From contig NZ_JAEVYN010000001.1 of the NCBI RefSeq assembly GCF_016807185.1, forward strand, positions 2,320,161 to 2,384,160: a stretch of DNA of 64,000 nt, given 5' to 3'. Numbering within the stretch: the first letter of the stretch is position 1; every line of letters starts with the position of its first letter. This DNA comes from Leptolyngbya sp. Cla-17. GTDB taxonomy: Bacteria > Cyanobacteriota > Cyanobacteriia > Leptolyngbyales > Leptolyngbyaceae. Of the stretch, positions 57,214 through 64,000 are shown in pieces. The notes beneath the pieces were generated by a model that worked only from the letters and a program-made list of their open reading frames with translations, was not told the DNA's origin and ran no database searches. A program made the translations under genes and the position numbers.

Positions 57214-60200
57214 GTGAGCGAATTCGATCAGTCCCCCCAACCCGATTCTGCTTTTCCAGTTGTGGGCATTGCTGCTTCCGCCGGAGGTCTGGAAGCCTTT
57301 ACGCAACTTATCCGCCACTTGCCAACCGATACGGGCATGGCATTTGTGCTGATCCAACATTTATCTCCCGACCACGAAAGCTTACTATCTGAAATTTTGG
57401 GTAGAGCGACTGAAATGCCTGTGCGTCAGGTGGAAGACCGGATAAGGATCGAGCCAAACGAGATTTATGTGATTCCGCCCAACACTCAAATGACGCTGGT
57501 AGATGGACTGTTACATCTCGCTCCGCGTCAAAGGACTGATGGAAAGTATTTGCCGGGGGATATATTCTTTAAGTCTCTGGCAGCAGAGCGGGGTAATAAA
57601 GCGATCGCCGTTGTTCTATCAGGTAGCGATGGAGATGGTTCACAGTCCTTAAAAGCCATCAAGGTAGCTGGCGGTGTGACGTTTGCTCAATGTGAGGAAA
57701 CTGCCAAATTTAACAGTATGCCGAGTACTGCCGTTGCCACTGGAAACGTAGATTTTATTTTGCCGCCTCAAGCCATTGCCGCAGAACTGGTAAATCTCAC
57801 TCGTAGTCCCCACCTGTTCAACCCAAAGCCAGTTCAGATTGTAGGGAAATCTTCCAATTTCAGTAATGCGCTGACCACTATTTTTGCGCTGTTGCGGACA
57901 ACCACTGGCGTTGACTTCACTACTTATAAATCGACCACGCTCAATCGCCGAATGCAGCGGCGAATGCTGCTCTATAAGTTTGAGAACCTGGAAGACTATG
58001 CTCAGCACTTACAAAAAAATCCAGATGAAGTGCAAGCTCTCTATGCAGAAATTCTCATTCACGTCACCAGTTTCTTTCGTCATCCGCAAGCGTTTGAACA
58101 CCTAAAGGAACAAGTTTTTCCTGCCATTAGTCACAACAAATCGAGTGACACGCCCATTCGGATTTGGGTAGCAGGCTGCTCCACGGGAGAAGAAGTTTAC
58201 TCGATCGCCATTTCCCTCCTAGAGTTTTTCCAGGATCATGCCACGGTGCCGCCCATTCAGATCTTTGCCACTGACATCAGCGAAACCGCGATCAACAAAG
58301 CCAGGTCGGGCTTTTACCTAGAAGGTCAGATGGAAGCGGTTTCATTAGAGCGTCGCAACCGCTTCTTCGTAGCGATGTCAACGGGTGGTTATCAAATTAG
58401 CAGCGCTGTCCGTGAACTGTGTGTGTTTGCACGACACAACTTAACTGGCGACCCACCGTTCTCAAATCTTGATCTGGTTAGCTGTCGCAATCTGCTGATT
58501 TACTTATCAGATCCGTTGCAGGAACGCATTATTTCTCTGTTTCACTACAGTCTTAACTTAACGGGCTTTCTGATGCTGGGGACTTCAGAAAGCGTCAAGC
58601 AAGCCTCAGACTTGTTTACCTTGGTGCATGACCCCAGCAAAATCTATGCTCGAAAATTGTCCCCGTCTCGTCCCCTGTTTTCGTTTACGAATAGTCTTTA
58701 TCCCTCTGCCCGCGTCGATAGTCAGCGGCAGATGGCTGAAACTATCACCAATCAGTTTGAGTTGGGACGAGAAGTTGACCAACTTATTTCAAGTCGTTAT
58801 GCCCCTGTCTTTGTACTCGTCGACGACCAGATGCACATTCTCCATCTGCGAGGAGATACCAATCTCTACTTAAAGCTGCCGATGGGGACAACTGATCTTA
58901 ATCTCCTGCTGATGGCACGGGAAGGATTAGAGATCCCACTTCGCACGGCAACGTATCAAGCTCAAACTCAGAACATAGCGGTTCGACAAGACCAGATTCA
59001 AATTGAATCCGGGGCGCGAGGGTCTTCGACCGACCGGAGGTCACCGATCTACCTCAATTTGGAAGTCATTCCATTTCAGCCGACGACCTCAAATGGGCTG
59101 TATTTCTTGGTAATTTTTGAAGCCGTTTCATCTCCAGTCACCTTTCCTACTGCCACTCCATCAGAATGCCAAGAACCAGAAGCCTTAGAGCGTGAAATTG
59201 TGCAGTTGCGTCAAGCCCTCGCTGCCGCGACTCAACGAGAACTTTCGGCTCAAGCCCATTTACAAGCGGTGATTAAGGAGCAAAATTATCTCAACCAAAA
59301 CCTGCGAGTGGCAAACGAAGAAATCCTATCAAGCAATGAGGAGTTGCAAAGCACTAATGAAGAACTCCAAACCGCTAAAGAAGAGATCCAGGCGACTAAT
59401 GAAGAACTCTCCACCACCAACGAGGAACTTCTTAGCCGCAATCTGCAACAAAACCGAAACAGCAGTGACCTTAACAATTTTGTAGACAGCATTAGTGTGC
59501 CGATTTTAATGCTGACCAATGAGTTGAGAATTCGCCGTTTTACACTCGCAGCGCAGCGTCTTTTCAATTTCATCCCTACTGATATTGGACGACCTTTTAA
59601 CGACTTCCGCACCGATTTTGACGTTTCCAGCTTAGAAGCGATGGCTTTGGAGGTGTTAGAAACCCTCAACACCAAAGACCAAGAGATTCAAACCCAAGCA
59701 GGTTATTGGTATAGCCTCCGAATTCGTCCTTATCGTACAGTAGAAAATCAAATTGACGGAGTGACAATCGTTTTTGTCGATGTCGATGCGTTCAAACGTC
59801 ATGCTGCCAACTTAGAGTCAGCCCGCAACTATGCAGAAGCGATCGTTCGGACGGTTCAAGTCCCTTTACTGGTGCTGGATGCCGATCTACGGGTGAAGAC
59901 TGCTAATCAGGCATTTTGCGAGACGTTTCAGGTTGCAGTTCCAGAAACCGAGCACACTCTCTTGTTTGAGCTAGGCAATGGGCAATGGGATATTCCCCAA
60001 CTGCGATCCCTGCTGGAAGAGACTTTAACCAGTTCTCGGCAAGTCAAGAATTTTGAGGTGGATCATTATTTCGAGCAAATTGGGCAAAAAACCATGCTGC
60101 TAAATGCCTGCAAGCTGGAGCAAGACGGAGAGGCAACCCTGATTTTACTGTCAATTTTAGACATTACTGAGCGTAAGCAGATTGAAGCGGAACGCTCTCA

Positions 60201-61392
60201 GCTAGTGCAAGAGCAGTCAGCCCGTCAGTCGGCAGAAAATGCCAACCGACTCAAAGATGAATTTCTCTCAAACCTCTCGCATGAACTCCGCAATCCCCTC
60301 AACGCCATACTAGGCTGGGCAAGAATGCTACGCACCCGCACCCTTAATGCAGACATTACAACTCGTGCTCTAGAAGCGATTGAGCGGAATGCCAATGCAC
60401 AGTCTCAATTAGTCGAAGATATCCTAGATCTTTCTCGCATTATGAGCGGTAAACTCAGGCTCAACACCCAACCAATTGATCTGAGTTTAATCATGCAAGC
60501 GGCGATCGAGACCGTTCAATTGTCCGCCGAAGCCAAAAACATTCGCATCTTTTCGCAGTTGAGTTCCACACCCATCGTGGGTGATGTTGATCGTTTGCAG
60601 CAAGTCCTGTGGAACTTACTGTCAAACGCCATTAAATTTACCCCCTTCGATGGGCGCGTTGAAATTACGCTGGAGGCAGTTCAGGGACAGGCTCAAATTC
60701 GAGTCATGGACACAGGACAGGGCATTTCAGCGGACTTATTGCCGCACATTTTTGAGCGCTTTCGGCAAGGAGATTCCAGCACTACCAAAGCGAAAGCGGG
60801 GCTAGGACTGGGACTCTCGATTACGAAGCATCTAGTTGAACTCCATGGCGGTACGATTGAGGCAGAGAGTCCCGGTGAGGGACAAGGAGCCACGCTGACC
60901 GTCAGGTTGCCGCTGCAATTGTCCTCAGAGTTGAACAGATCAACCGATTTGGAGGCGACCGCATTGGAACCCTCTGAAGATAATTCGAGTGAACCTGTCC
61001 TCTCTTTAGCAGGTTTACGGATCTTAGCCGTTGATGATGAAATGGATACCCGTGAGCTATTTAAGTTTGTGCTGGAAAGTTATGGGGCTGAAGTATTAAC
61101 TGTGTCCTCTGCTAGAGAAGCTCTATCCGTTCTTAATGCAGATCCCAATCAATACAACGTGCTGATTAGCGATATTGGAATGCCAGAAGAAGATGGGTAC
61201 TGGTTGATCCGGCAAGTGCGATCTCTGAGTGTAGAAACCGGAGGGCAAATCCCAGCGGTTGCCCTGACTGCTTATGCGAGGGCGGTTGATCGACAACGGG
61301 CGATCGAAGCTGGATTTCAAACTCATCTGGCTAAACCCGTCGAGCCAGTTGAATTGGTGTCGTTAGTTGCAGACCTAGCAGTACGAGCTTAG
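57214..61392 (+). CDS. CheB/CheR/PAS hybrid histidine kinase with receiver domain
   Basis: 1392 residues from GTG 57214. Order of domains: CheB-like esterase (about 10-195; GIAASAGGLEAF, LIQHLSPDHESLL, VVLSGSDGDGS), CheR methyltransferase (about 205-480; FFRHPQAFEHL, WVAGCSTGEEVYS), a Glu/Asn coiled coil (about 690-750; NEELQSTNEEL repeats), two PAS domains, histidine kinase with His1023 in LSHELRNPLNAILG, ATPase (GLGLGLSITKHLVELHGG) and a receiver domain with phosphoacceptor Asp1320. No Che genes surround it, so it is probably a signalling sensor rather than a chemotaxis enzyme. A poly-C tract precedes it. Confidence 0.93.
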   Translation: MSEFDQSPQPDSAFPVVGIAASAGGLEAFTQLIRHLPTDTGMAFVLIQHLSPDHESLLSEILGRATEMPVRQVEDRIRIEPNEIYVIPPNTQMTLVDGLLHLAPRQRTDGKYLPGDIFFKSLAAERGNKAIAVVLSGSDGDGSQSLKAIKVAGGVTFAQCEETAKFNSMPSTAVATGNVDFILPPQAIAAELVNLTRSPHLFNPKPVQIVGKSSNFSNALTTIFALLRTTTGVDFTTYKSTTLNRRMQRRMLLYKFENLEDYAQHLQKNPDEVQALYAEILIHVTSFFRHPQAFEHLKEQVFPAISHNKSSDTPIRIWVAGCSTGEEVYSIAISLLEFFQDHATVPPIQIFATDISETAINKARSGFYLEGQMEAVSLERRNRFFVAMSTGGYQISSAVRELCVFARHNLTGDPPFSNLDLVSCRNLLIYLSDPLQERIISLFHYSLNLTGFLMLGTSESVKQASDLFTLVHDPSKIYARKLSPSRPLFSFTNSLYPSARVDSQRQMAETITNQFELGREVDQLISSRYAPVFVLVDDQMHILHLRGDTNLYLKLPMGTTDLNLLLMAREGLEIPLRTATYQAQTQNIAVRQDQIQIESGARGSSTDRRSPIYLNLEVIPFQPTTSNGLYFLVIFEAVSSPVTFPTATPSECQEPEALEREIVQLRQALAAATQRELSAQAHLQAVIKEQNYLNQNLRVANEEILSSNEELQSTNEELQTAKEEIQATNEELSTTNEELLSRNLQQNRNSSDLNNFVDSISVPILMLTNELRIRRFTLAAQRLFNFIPTDIGRPFNDFRTDFDVSSLEAMALEVLETLNTKDQEIQTQAGYWYSLRIRPYRTVENQIDGVTIVFVDVDAFKRHAANLESARNYAEAIVRTVQVPLLVLDADLRVKTANQAFCETFQVAVPETEHTLLFELGNGQWDIPQLRSLLEETLTSSRQVKNFEVDHYFEQIGQKTMLLNACKLEQDGEATLILLSILDITERKQIEAERSQLVQEQSARQSAENANRLKDEFLSNLSHELRNPLNAILGWARMLRTRTLNADITTRALEAIERNANAQSQLVEDILDLSRIMSGKLRLNTQPIDLSLIMQAAIETVQLSAEAKNIRIFSQLSSTPIVGDVDRLQQVLWNLLSNAIKFTPFDGRVEITLEAVQGQAQIRVMDTGQGISADLLPHIFERFRQGDSSTTKAKAGLGLGLSITKHLVELHGGTIEAESPGEGQGATLTVRLPLQLSSELNRSTDLEATALEPSEDNSSEPVLSLAGLRILAVDDEMDTRELFKFVLESYGAEVLTVSSAREALSVLNADPNQYNVLISDIGMPEEDGYWLIRQVRSLSVETGGQIPAVALTAYARAVDRQRAIEAGFQTHLAKPVEPVELVSLVADLAVRA

Positions 61393-61547
61393 AAAACTAA
61401 CAGCAATTTTTGTTGGGGTGTGTGTTCCACAACAGTTTATGAAAGCAAGTGTTAATAGCCTTCTTTTAAGTCGTAGCTTACAGTGAAGAAGCGTGTCCAT
61501 CAAAACCTGACACCCGACACCTAACACCTGATACAGGGGAGTGAACG

Positions 61548-62426
61548 ATGAAAATTGGGTCTGAGGCTCATAAAAATCTGTTTTGCCAGAGTTTTATGGA
61601 TAGCCATTTGCTGTATGAGCCAGAAACACTCGCGTGGCCCGAACTCGACAGCGCCATTATTGAGCGGCTCCAGCGAATTCCCTTTTGGGATGAGGCATTG
61701 TATACCGAGCGGAAAGCCGGCGTGATGCTGAAAGCGTATGCAGAAACCGTGGAAGACCCACAGATTCGAGCGGCGATCGCCCTTCAAGCGGAAGAAGAAG
61801 CCCGTCATGGTCGCGTGATTGGCTACATGATCAACCACTATGGCATTCAAGTCGCTGAACGTGCCGAAAAGCCATTGCCCGAAAACTTAGAGCCTGCCTT
61901 CGTCAAATTTGGCTATGGCGAATGCTTTGACTCATTCTTTGCCTTTGGCTTGTTTGGCATTGCTCGTCAGGGGGGCTTTATTCCCGATGCCCTATTCACG
62001 ATTTTCAACACTTTGGTAGACGAAGAAGCCCGCCATATGGTGTTTTTTGTTAACTGGATTGCCCACAAGCAAATCACTGAAGGTCGGGGGGCACTGCGCC
62101 CATTCTCTTCCTTTCAGCAATACACCGGGGCAGCGTTTCGGCGACTGGATAATTTTATGAGTATGGGTAAGGGTAAAAAGAAAACCGCTAATAAAAAAGG
62201 CTTCACCGCTGCGGGAGCTAAGGCAGTGAAGGTTGATTTAACCCTGGAATCCTTCTTAGAAATGTGCATTGCAGAAAACGCTAAACGGATGCAGGCGTAT
62301 CCTGAAGAACTGCTGCGCCCCGATTTTCTCCCCGCGATCGCGTCTCTTGCGTACAATACGGTGAAACTATTGCCAAAGCGGAAAGCTAGTCAGCCCGTCG
62401 GTGAGGAAATAGGCGCTAGAGGGTAG
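61548..62426 (+). CDS. Ferritin-like di-iron domain protein
   Basis: 292 residues. Two ligand motifs of a ferritin-like four-helix bundle are seen: AEEEARHGRVIGYM (Glu82-84, His87) and VDEEARHMVFFVNW (about 162-170), with an upstream Glu in YTERKAG near residue 54. A Lys-rich loop (KGKKKTANKKG) interrupts the C-terminal part. It could be an oxidase, hydroxylase or metal-handling protein; substrate unknown. A ribosome-like GGGGAG precedes the ATG. The stop codon lies inside the first unit of a tandem repeat array. Confidence 0.8.
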   Translation: MKIGSEAHKNLFCQSFMDSHLLYEPETLAWPELDSAIIERLQRIPFWDEALYTERKAGVMLKAYAETVEDPQIRAAIALQAEEEARHGRVIGYMINHYGIQVAERAEKPLPENLEPAFVKFGYGECFDSFFAFGLFGIARQGGFIPDALFTIFNTLVDEEARHMVFFVNWIAHKQITEGRGALRPFSSFQQYTGAAFRRLDNFMSMGKGKKKTANKKGFTAAGAKAVKVDLTLESFLEMCIAENAKRMQAYPEELLRPDFLPAIASLAYNTVKLLPKRKASQPVGEEIGARG

Positions 62427-62727
62427 AGAGTACGGAGTTCGAGGTTCGGAGTTTGGGTGAGTCACGTACAGGATGCTTTAGAGGGTAAAGAGTACGGAGT
62501 TCGAGGTTCGGAGTTTGGGGTGAATCACGTACAGGATGCTTTAGAGGGTAGAGAGTACGGAGTTCGAGGTTCGGAGTTTGGGTGAGTCACGTACAGGATG
62601 CTTTAGAGGGTAAAGAGTACGGAGTTCGAGGTTCGGAGTTTGGGGTGAATCACGTACAGGATGCTTTAGAGGGTAGAGAGTACGGAGTTCGAGGTTCGGA
62701 GTTTGGGTGAGTCACGTACAGGATGCC
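62419..62727. repeat. Alternating 62/63-bp tandem repeat array (A-B-A-B-A)
   Basis: Five units starting at 62419, 62481, 62544, 62606 and 62669. Type A reads GAGGGTAGAGAG and later GGGTGAGTCAC; type B reads GAGGGTAAAGAG and GGGGTGAATCAC. All carry CGGAGTTCGAGGTTCGGAG. The A and B types strictly alternate, so the true repeat is a 125-bp pair copied about 2.5 times. It overlaps the stop codon of the ferritin-like gene and reaches the end of the four-helix gene. Confidence 0.92.
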
Positions 62728-62728
62728 T

Positions 62729-63109
62729 TCAAATGTGAGGTGCGGAGTTGCGAAGGTAAGAGGTAAACTTTGCAATTAGGCATACTGTCTCATCAGCTAA
62801 ACTATAAAGCTGCTCAAATTTAGTGCTAGAGATATATTCCACATCCAGTGCTACATAGAGTAGAGACTGAACCTCAATAGCCGAACCACGGGCAATGTCC
62901 AAGAAACGAGCAAATTCTTTTTGTCCTTTTCTAGCGAATCCCTCAGCAATATTGCTCATCACAGAAACGGCAGCGCCACGAATTTGATTTTTTAACTCAA
63001 AATCCTTAGCTAACTGACCGTCATTGCTTAGTTTGTAAACTGCCTTTACTAATTCCCTAGCTTTTTGCCAAGCTCGAATTTCCTCAAATCGTTGAATTCC
63101 CGCCATCAT
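62729..63109 (-). CDS. Four-helix-bundle protein (S23/avd-like)
   Basis: 126 residues (ATG 63109; ATG 63106 alternative). RFEEIRAWQKARELVKAVYKL, KDFELKNQIRGAAVSVMSNIAEGFARKG and FLDIARGSAIEVQSLLYVALD match the family of rRNA-intervening-sequence and retroelement-accessory four-helix proteins. They are thought to bind nucleic acid; function is unclear. It is flanked by G-rich CGGAGT-type repeats on one side and the complementary-style CCCCGAA repeats on the other. It converges on the ferritin-like gene. Confidence 0.88.
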   Translation of the reverse strand: MMAGIQRFEEIRAWQKARELVKAVYKLSNDGQLAKDFELKNQIRGAAVSVMSNIAEGFARKGQKEFARFLDIARGSAIEVQSLLYVALDVEYISSTKFEQLYSLADETVCLIAKFTSYLRNSAPHI

Positions 63110-63165
63110 GCCACCCTTTATTTAGATTAAGTGTGTTCCAACTCATTCCCTCTCCGAACTTCAAA

Positions 63166-63200
63166 CCCCGAACCCCGAACCCCGAACCCCGAACCCTGAA
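63166..63200. repeat. Heptamer tandem repeat CCCCGAA x5
   Basis: Four perfect CCCCGAA units plus CCCTGAA, between the divergent four-helix gene and the phosphorylase-like gene. CTCCGAACTTCAAA just before it is of the same theme as the 62419 array read on the other strand. Confidence 0.85.
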
Positions 63201-63229
63201 CTCCTTACCCCTAAAATACCCTTCTAATT

Positions 63230-63895
63230 TTGAGTACTCTCATTCAAACAATTCTGGTGCCTCAAGGAGCAGAGTACCAAGCCGTCTGCCGAGGCTTGGG
63301 GGGCATTGCCGATCCACCTAGAGTGTTTGCCACGCCTGCCGGAGCCGCGATCGCACCTTACTTGCAATCGCTGCAAGCCGCAGGCTCTTTGCGTGAGGGA
63401 CAGCCGATTCTGATGATGGGCTTATGCGGTGGCTTAATTGCAAAGCTGGAAATTGGTGATGTTGTGCTGTACGGCGAGAGTCTTGATCCGATAGCCCACG
63501 CGTGCGATCGCACTCTGACTGCCAAACTTCAAGCCCTGCTTGATGTACCTATAGTTCGTGGTGTCACCAGCGATCGCGTCATTTCCACCACTCACGATAA
63601 ACGGCAGCTTGCCGCCCAATTCAGCGCTGATGTGGTGGATATGGAAAGCGCCGCTGCTTTAGAGATCTTGAACGCGATCGGCGTTTCTACCGCTGTCCTG
63701 CGCGTCGTTAGCGATGATTGCCATCACAATATTCCCGATCTCAGTAATGCCTTCAACGCCGAGGGTTCCTTGCAGCCTGTAGCCTTGGCGATCGCCATGC
63801 TCCGCCAACCGATCGCCGCCACTCATCTTATCCGTAGCTCCCTACATGGTTTAAGGAGCCTACAAGAGTTGACCAATCGACTATTTGGAAAGTAA
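63230..63895 (+). CDS. Nucleoside phosphorylase-family protein, candidate HpnG
   Basis: 221 residues from TTG 63230; no ATG is available near. Fold and motifs of the PNP/MTA-nucleosidase family: ILMMGLCGGLIAKLEIGDVVLYG (phosphate or ribose loop), ADVVDMESAAALEIL (the Asp-Met-Glu substrate motif) and VLRVVSDDCHHNIPDL with the catalytic Asp. In hopanoid-makers HpnG removes adenine from adenosylhopane after HpnH; HpnH and HpnA lie 9-11 kb upstream, which makes HpnG the best guess. Futalosine or MTA nucleosidase remain possible. Confidence 0.7.
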   Translation: MSTLIQTILVPQGAEYQAVCRGLGGIADPPRVFATPAGAAIAPYLQSLQAAGSLREGQPILMMGLCGGLIAKLEIGDVVLYGESLDPIAHACDRTLTAKLQALLDVPIVRGVTSDRVISTTHDKRQLAAQFSADVVDMESAAALEILNAIGVSTAVLRVVSDDCHHNIPDLSNAFNAEGSLQPVALAIAMLRQPIAATHLIRSSLHGLRSLQELTNRLFGK

Positions 63896-63940
63896 TTCGC
63901 GTGTACTATACTAAAGCCATATTTTTTAGATAGGCAAGTT

Positions 63941-64000
63941 ATGGAGCCTCTCAAGTCACGTGAGCAAAGACTGATGGACTTGCTAAGAGCTTACGAGCAA
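63941..64000 (+). CDS. Start of a gene cut by the window end
   Basis: ATG at 63941 after TAGATAGGCAAGTT (AGG site) opens a frame of 20 codons to the window edge: MEPLKSREQRLMDLLRAYEQ. The helical, charged N-terminus cannot be assigned to a family. Confidence 0.45.
   Translation, partial: MEPLKSREQRLMDLLRAYEQ

Noticed and set aside
62419..62727. Regular repeats considered as a CRISPR array
   Set aside because: The units are contiguous with no unique spacers, the repeat length is about 62 bases, and no cas gene is nearby.

Overview
The window is chromosomal DNA from a cyanobacterium. The HIP1 octamer GCGATCGC is scattered throughout, inside and between genes. The gene content includes phytoene synthase and phytoene desaturase (crtB, crtP), an SbtA/SbtB-type bicarbonate uptake pair, a GH15/phosphorylase-kinase-like protein of cyanobacterial type, DUF1350, and squalene and hopanoid genes. 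A filamentous Leptolyngbya-like lineage would fit, but species cannot be assigned from the sequence alone. I found no tRNA, rRNA or CRISPR array.

Layout. 0-13 kb: pyrB, two small conserved genes, an IS630 element abutting msrA, a 1048-residue membrane protein built from eight repeats of about 98 residues, GAF and DUF3891 genes, a radical-SAM SplB-like gene, DoxX and leuC. 13.3-14.4 kb: IS630-type element B, copy 1. 14.5-29 kb: DUF1350, the crtP-crtB pair, the large GH15-like gene, a PIN-membrane operon, the succinate/fumarate dehydrogenase flavoprotein, and the formaldehyde-detoxification pair frmA-fghA. 29-39 kb: HU, a periplasmic thiol-redox operon (DsbD-like, redoxin, histidine phosphatase), a GIY-YIG protein, an Old Yellow Enzyme/TetR divergent pair with visible operators, a cytosine-deaminase-like amidohydrolase and an S2P protease. 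39-48.3 kb: a diverged IS630-B copy, two glycosyltransferases, nadA with a palindrome across its -10 box, and a carbon-acquisition operon (sbtA-like, sbtB-like, periplasmic beta carbonic anhydrase). An IS4 element and a second, apparently identical IS630-B copy lie upstream of that operon. 48.5-64 kb: a 50-residue membrane peptide, gcvT, gcvH, squalene synthase, hpnH, hpnA, an AcrB-type RND permease, a giant CheB/CheR/PAS/kinase/receiver hybrid with a poly-C tract at its 5' end, a ferritin-like protein, an alternating tandem repeat array, a four-helix-bundle gene, an HpnG-candidate phosphorylase and the first 20 codons of another gene.

How genes work together. crtP and crtB carry out consecutive carotenoid steps. 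frmA and fghA convert S-hydroxymethylglutathione to formate. The carbonic anhydrase (exported) and SbtA-like permease could jointly supply bicarbonate, gated by the PII-like SbtB. Squalene synthase, HpnH, HpnG candidate and HpnA are successive hopanoid functions spread over about 13 kb. The cyclase gene (shc/hpnF) is not in the window.

The most noteworthy items are the repeat-built membrane protein, the SbtA/SbtB/carbonic-anhydrase operon with its displaced upstream region, the poly-C tract that would switch the kinase N-terminus in and out of frame, the nadA and TetR operator candidates, and the alternating A-B repeat array with related CGGAGT tracts at three convergent gene junctions.
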